31,625 bases of DNA from an uncultured Oscillospiraceae bacterium (GTDB lineage: Bacteria; Bacillota; Clostridia; Oscillospirales; Acutalibacteraceae), in the NCBI GenBank assembly GCA_958354085.1, contig CATWUX010000008.1, forward strand, positions 1-31,625, read 5' to 3'. A program made the translations under genes and the position numbers. Below the pieces are notes generated by a model. The model searched no databases. It worked only from the letters and a program-made list of their open reading frames with translations, and was not told where the DNA came from. The first letter of the stretch is position 1. Every line of letters starts with the position of its first letter. This document shows, piece by piece, positions 30,023-31,625 of the stretch.

Positions 30023-30976
30023 ATGATTGAGATTGAGAAGCCCAGAATCGAAGCGACTGACCTTTCCGCTGCCGGCACGTATGGCAAATTCGTTGTAGAG
30101 CCGTTGGAACGCGGTTACGGCACTACTTTGGGAAACAGCCTGCGCCGCGTCCTTCTGTCGTCGCTGCCCGGCGTGGCGGTGACCTCCGTGAAGATCGACG
30201 GTGTTCTGCATGAGTTTTCCACTGTGGAAGGCGTAAAAGAAGACATCACCGAGATTATTCTCAACATCAAGGGCCTGATCATGAAAATCAATGGCGATGG
30301 CCCGAAGGTTGTGTATATCGAGGCGGAAGGACCCGGCGAAGTAACAGCCGGCTCCATCAAATGTGACAGCGAGGTCGAGATTCTCGAACCCGATATGCAC
30401 ATTGCCACTCTCGGCGAGGGTGCGAAGCTGTATATGGAAATCACGGTGGATAAAGGCCGCGGCTATGTTCCCGCTGAACGGAACAAGCAGCAGATGGCGC
30501 CGGTGATCGGCGTGATCCCTGTGGATTCGATCTACACGCCCGTCGTAAAGGTCAACTACACCGTGGAAAATACCCGCGTAGGCCAGATCACGGACTACGA
30601 CAAGCTGACGCTTGAGGTATGGACCAACGGTACCATTTCGGCCAAGGAAGCGGTTTCGCTGGGCGCCAAAGTGCTCACGGAGCATTTGAACCTGTTCGTG
30701 GACTTGTCGGGTGAAACTTACTCCGGCGATTCCATCATGGTGGAAAAGGACGACAAGGGCAAGGAAAAGGTGCTGGAAATGACGATCGAAGAGCTCGATC
30801 TGTCGGTTCGCTCCTTCAACTGCCTGAAACGCGCCGGCATCAATACCGTCGAAGACTTGATCAACAAGAGCGAGGACGATATGATGAAGGTGCGCAACCT
30901 CGGACGGAAATCGCTTGAGGAAGTTATCAACAAACTGGCGTCGCTCGGCTTCGGGCTGTATGACGCCGAAGAGTAA
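30023..30976 (+). CDS. rpoA: RNA polymerase subunit alpha
   Basis: This 317-residue subunit nucleates RNA polymerase assembly. The N-terminal domain (about 1-230) has the dimerisation segment RGYGTTLGNSLRRVLLSSLPGVAVT. The C-terminal domain (about 245-317) has the helix-hairpin-helix DNA- and activator-binding fold LSVRSFNCLKRAGINTVEDL and VRNLGRKSLEEVINKLASLGFGL. AAGGAGG before ATG 30023 is strong. It is the penultimate gene of the cluster. Confidence 0.98.
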   Translation: MIEIEKPRIEATDLSAAGTYGKFVVEPLERGYGTTLGNSLRRVLLSSLPGVAVTSVKIDGVLHEFSTVEGVKEDITEIILNIKGLIMKINGDGPKVVYIEAEGPGEVTAGSIKCDSEVEILEPDMHIATLGEGAKLYMEITVDKGRGYVPAERNKQQMAPVIGVIPVDSIYTPVVKVNYTVENTRVGQITDYDKLTLEVWTNGTISAKEAVSLGAKVLTEHLNLFVDLSGETYSGDSIMVEKDDKGKEKVLEMTIEELDLSVRSFNCLKRAGINTVEDLINKSEDDMMKVRNLGRKSLEEVINKLASLGFGLYDAEE

Positions 30977-31031
30977 GACGCGCCTGTCTTATAGAGATTT
31001 CGTAGAAGCTACGGAAAAGGAGTGAATTCAA

Positions 31032-31376
31032 ATGCCCGGAACCAGAAAGCTCGGCAGACCCACTGCCTCTCGTATGGCCATGCTCAGAGCCATGGTGACC
31101 TTCCTGCTTGAGAAGGGTCGCATTGAAACCACGGTGACGCGCGCCAAAGAGGTACGCGCCATGACCGAAAAGATGATCACGATCGCGAAAGAGCCGACTT
31201 TGGCGAATAAGCGACTGGTGTTCTCCTTCATCACGAAGGAAAGCGTCTCCAAGAAGCTGTTTGATGAAATTGCGCCGAAATACGCAGAGCGCAACGGCGG
31301 TTATACCCGCATCATCAAGACCGGCGCCCGCCGCGGCGACGCTGCGGAAATGGCGATTATCGAGCTGGTTAAATAA
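31032..31376 (+). CDS. rplQ: 50S ribosomal protein L17
   Basis: This 114-residue protein begins MPGTRKLGRPTASRMAMLRAMVTFLLEKGRIETTVTRAKEVR and ends with RNGGYTRIIKTGARRGDAAEMAIIELVK, standard for L17 at the tunnel exit side. AAAAGGAG precedes ATG 31032. A small hairpin TTTCGTAG/CTACGGAA lies just upstream of this site. It is the last gene of the operon and is followed by a strong terminator. Confidence 0.97.
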   Translation: MPGTRKLGRPTASRMAMLRAMVTFLLEKGRIETTVTRAKEVRAMTEKMITIAKEPTLANKRLVFSFITKESVSKKLFDEIAPKYAERNGGYTRIIKTGARRGDAAEMAIIELVK

Positions 31377-31385
31377 GCGTTTGCC

Positions 31386-31421
31386 AAAGCCGTCTGTCGA
31401 ATTCTTCGACAGACGGCTTTT
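31386..31421 (+). terminator. Terminator of the S10-spc-alpha operon
   Basis: A perfect 16-bp stem AAAGCCGTCTGTCGAA/TTCGACAGACGGCTTT (31386-31401 with 31405-31420), loop TTC, ends in a T4 tract that is partly in the stem. It begins nine bases after the rplQ stop. Confidence 0.92.
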
Positions 31422-31451
31422 CGCACACTATGCTTTATACAAGAGATCAAT

Positions 31452-31493
31452 AAAAAACGGCGGGTATTTCCTCGTTCGGAAATACCCGCCGTT
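31452..31493 (-). terminator. Terminator of the convergent htpG-like gene
   Basis: A perfect 16-bp stem AACGGCGGGTATTTCC/GGAAATACCCGCCGTT (31456-31471 with 31478-31493) is flanked on the left by AAAAAA (31452-31457), which reads as a T-tract on the minus strand. It starts four bases after the minus-strand stop codon. Confidence 0.9.
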
Positions 31494-31496
31494 CGC

Positions 31497-31625
31497 TTAT
31501 TTTTCTGCCATCAAATCGCAAATCTGATTGGTGAACGCAACCGGATCGTCGATGGACAAGCCCTCCATGAGCAGCGCCTGTGCATACAGCAGCTGGCAAT
31601 AGGCGGTCAGCTTATCCTGATCTTC
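31497..31625 (-). CDS. htpG: Chaperone HtpG (Hsp90), C-terminal end (partial)
   Basis: This is the last 42 codons and TAA of a gene that enters from the right edge. The visible protein contains KLTAYCQLLYAQALLMEGLS followed by IDDPVAFTNQICDLMAEK. This resembles the C-terminal helices of HtpG from Firmicutes, where an L-YDQALLIEGLPIEDP-like segment ends the dimerisation domain. HtpG is an ATP-dependent chaperone in the cytoplasm. Only the C-terminus is visible, so no ATPase motif can be checked; the call is tentative. Confidence 0.65.
   Translation of the reverse strand, partial: EDQDKLTAYCQLLYAQALLMEGLSIDDPVAFTNQICDLMAEK

Overview
The window looks like chromosomal DNA of a fairly GC-rich, Gram-positive-type member of the Clostridia, probably an Oscillospiraceae/Ruminococcaceae relative. 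This rests on strong AGGAGG-type ribosome binding sites, frequent GTG/TTG starts, a zinc-ribbon short S14, a DUF1385 (YqhQ) protein, a KOW protein between map and infA, and a Firmicutes-style SOS box before recA. The assignment is an inference from gene content; no phylogeny was run.

Layout. Bases 1-2132 hold the end of galU and a complete glutamine-dependent NAD+ synthetase (nadE). Bases 2133-2760 hold a tRNA-Ala(GGC) with promoter and terminator, followed by a decayed IS200/IS605-type element that keeps both end hairpins and a stub of tnpA. Bases 2772-6433 form a three-gene unit: a calcium-motif lipoprotein, an OmpR-type response regulator and a sensor kinase. Next come a DUF1385 membrane protein, prmC (overlapping it) and recA with its own promoter and SOS-like operator. 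On the minus strand (9788-14469) lie two cell-wall genes: a GHL10-family lipoprotein and, downstream, a 1056-residue membrane-anchored protein that fuses a divergent GHL10-like domain to an Amidase_3 domain. A DUF1294 membrane protein is divergent from them.

From 15186 to 31421 runs the complete, collinear S10-spc-alpha ribosomal protein cluster: rpsJ-rplC-rplD-rplW-rplB-rpsS-rplV-rpsC-rplP-rpmC-rpsQ-rplN-rplX-rplE-rpsN-rpsH-rplF-rplR-rpsE-rpmD-rplO-secY-adk-map-KOW-infA-rpmJ-rpsM-rpsK-rpsD-rpoA-rplQ. One strong promoter region is visible, followed by a leader of about 360 nt containing a terminator hairpin and a competing upstream helix. A strong terminator follows rplQ. Every intergenic gap longer than about 100 nt inside the cluster is filled with perfect or near-perfect hairpins that lack T-tracts. 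The window ends in the 3' end of a convergent htpG-like gene.

Most of the window is conserved housekeeping DNA. The parts that deserve a second look are the GHL10/amidase fusion with its GHL10 neighbour, the lipoprotein-two-component unit, the rpsJ leader attenuator, the IS200 remnant, and the structured spacers of the ribosomal operon.
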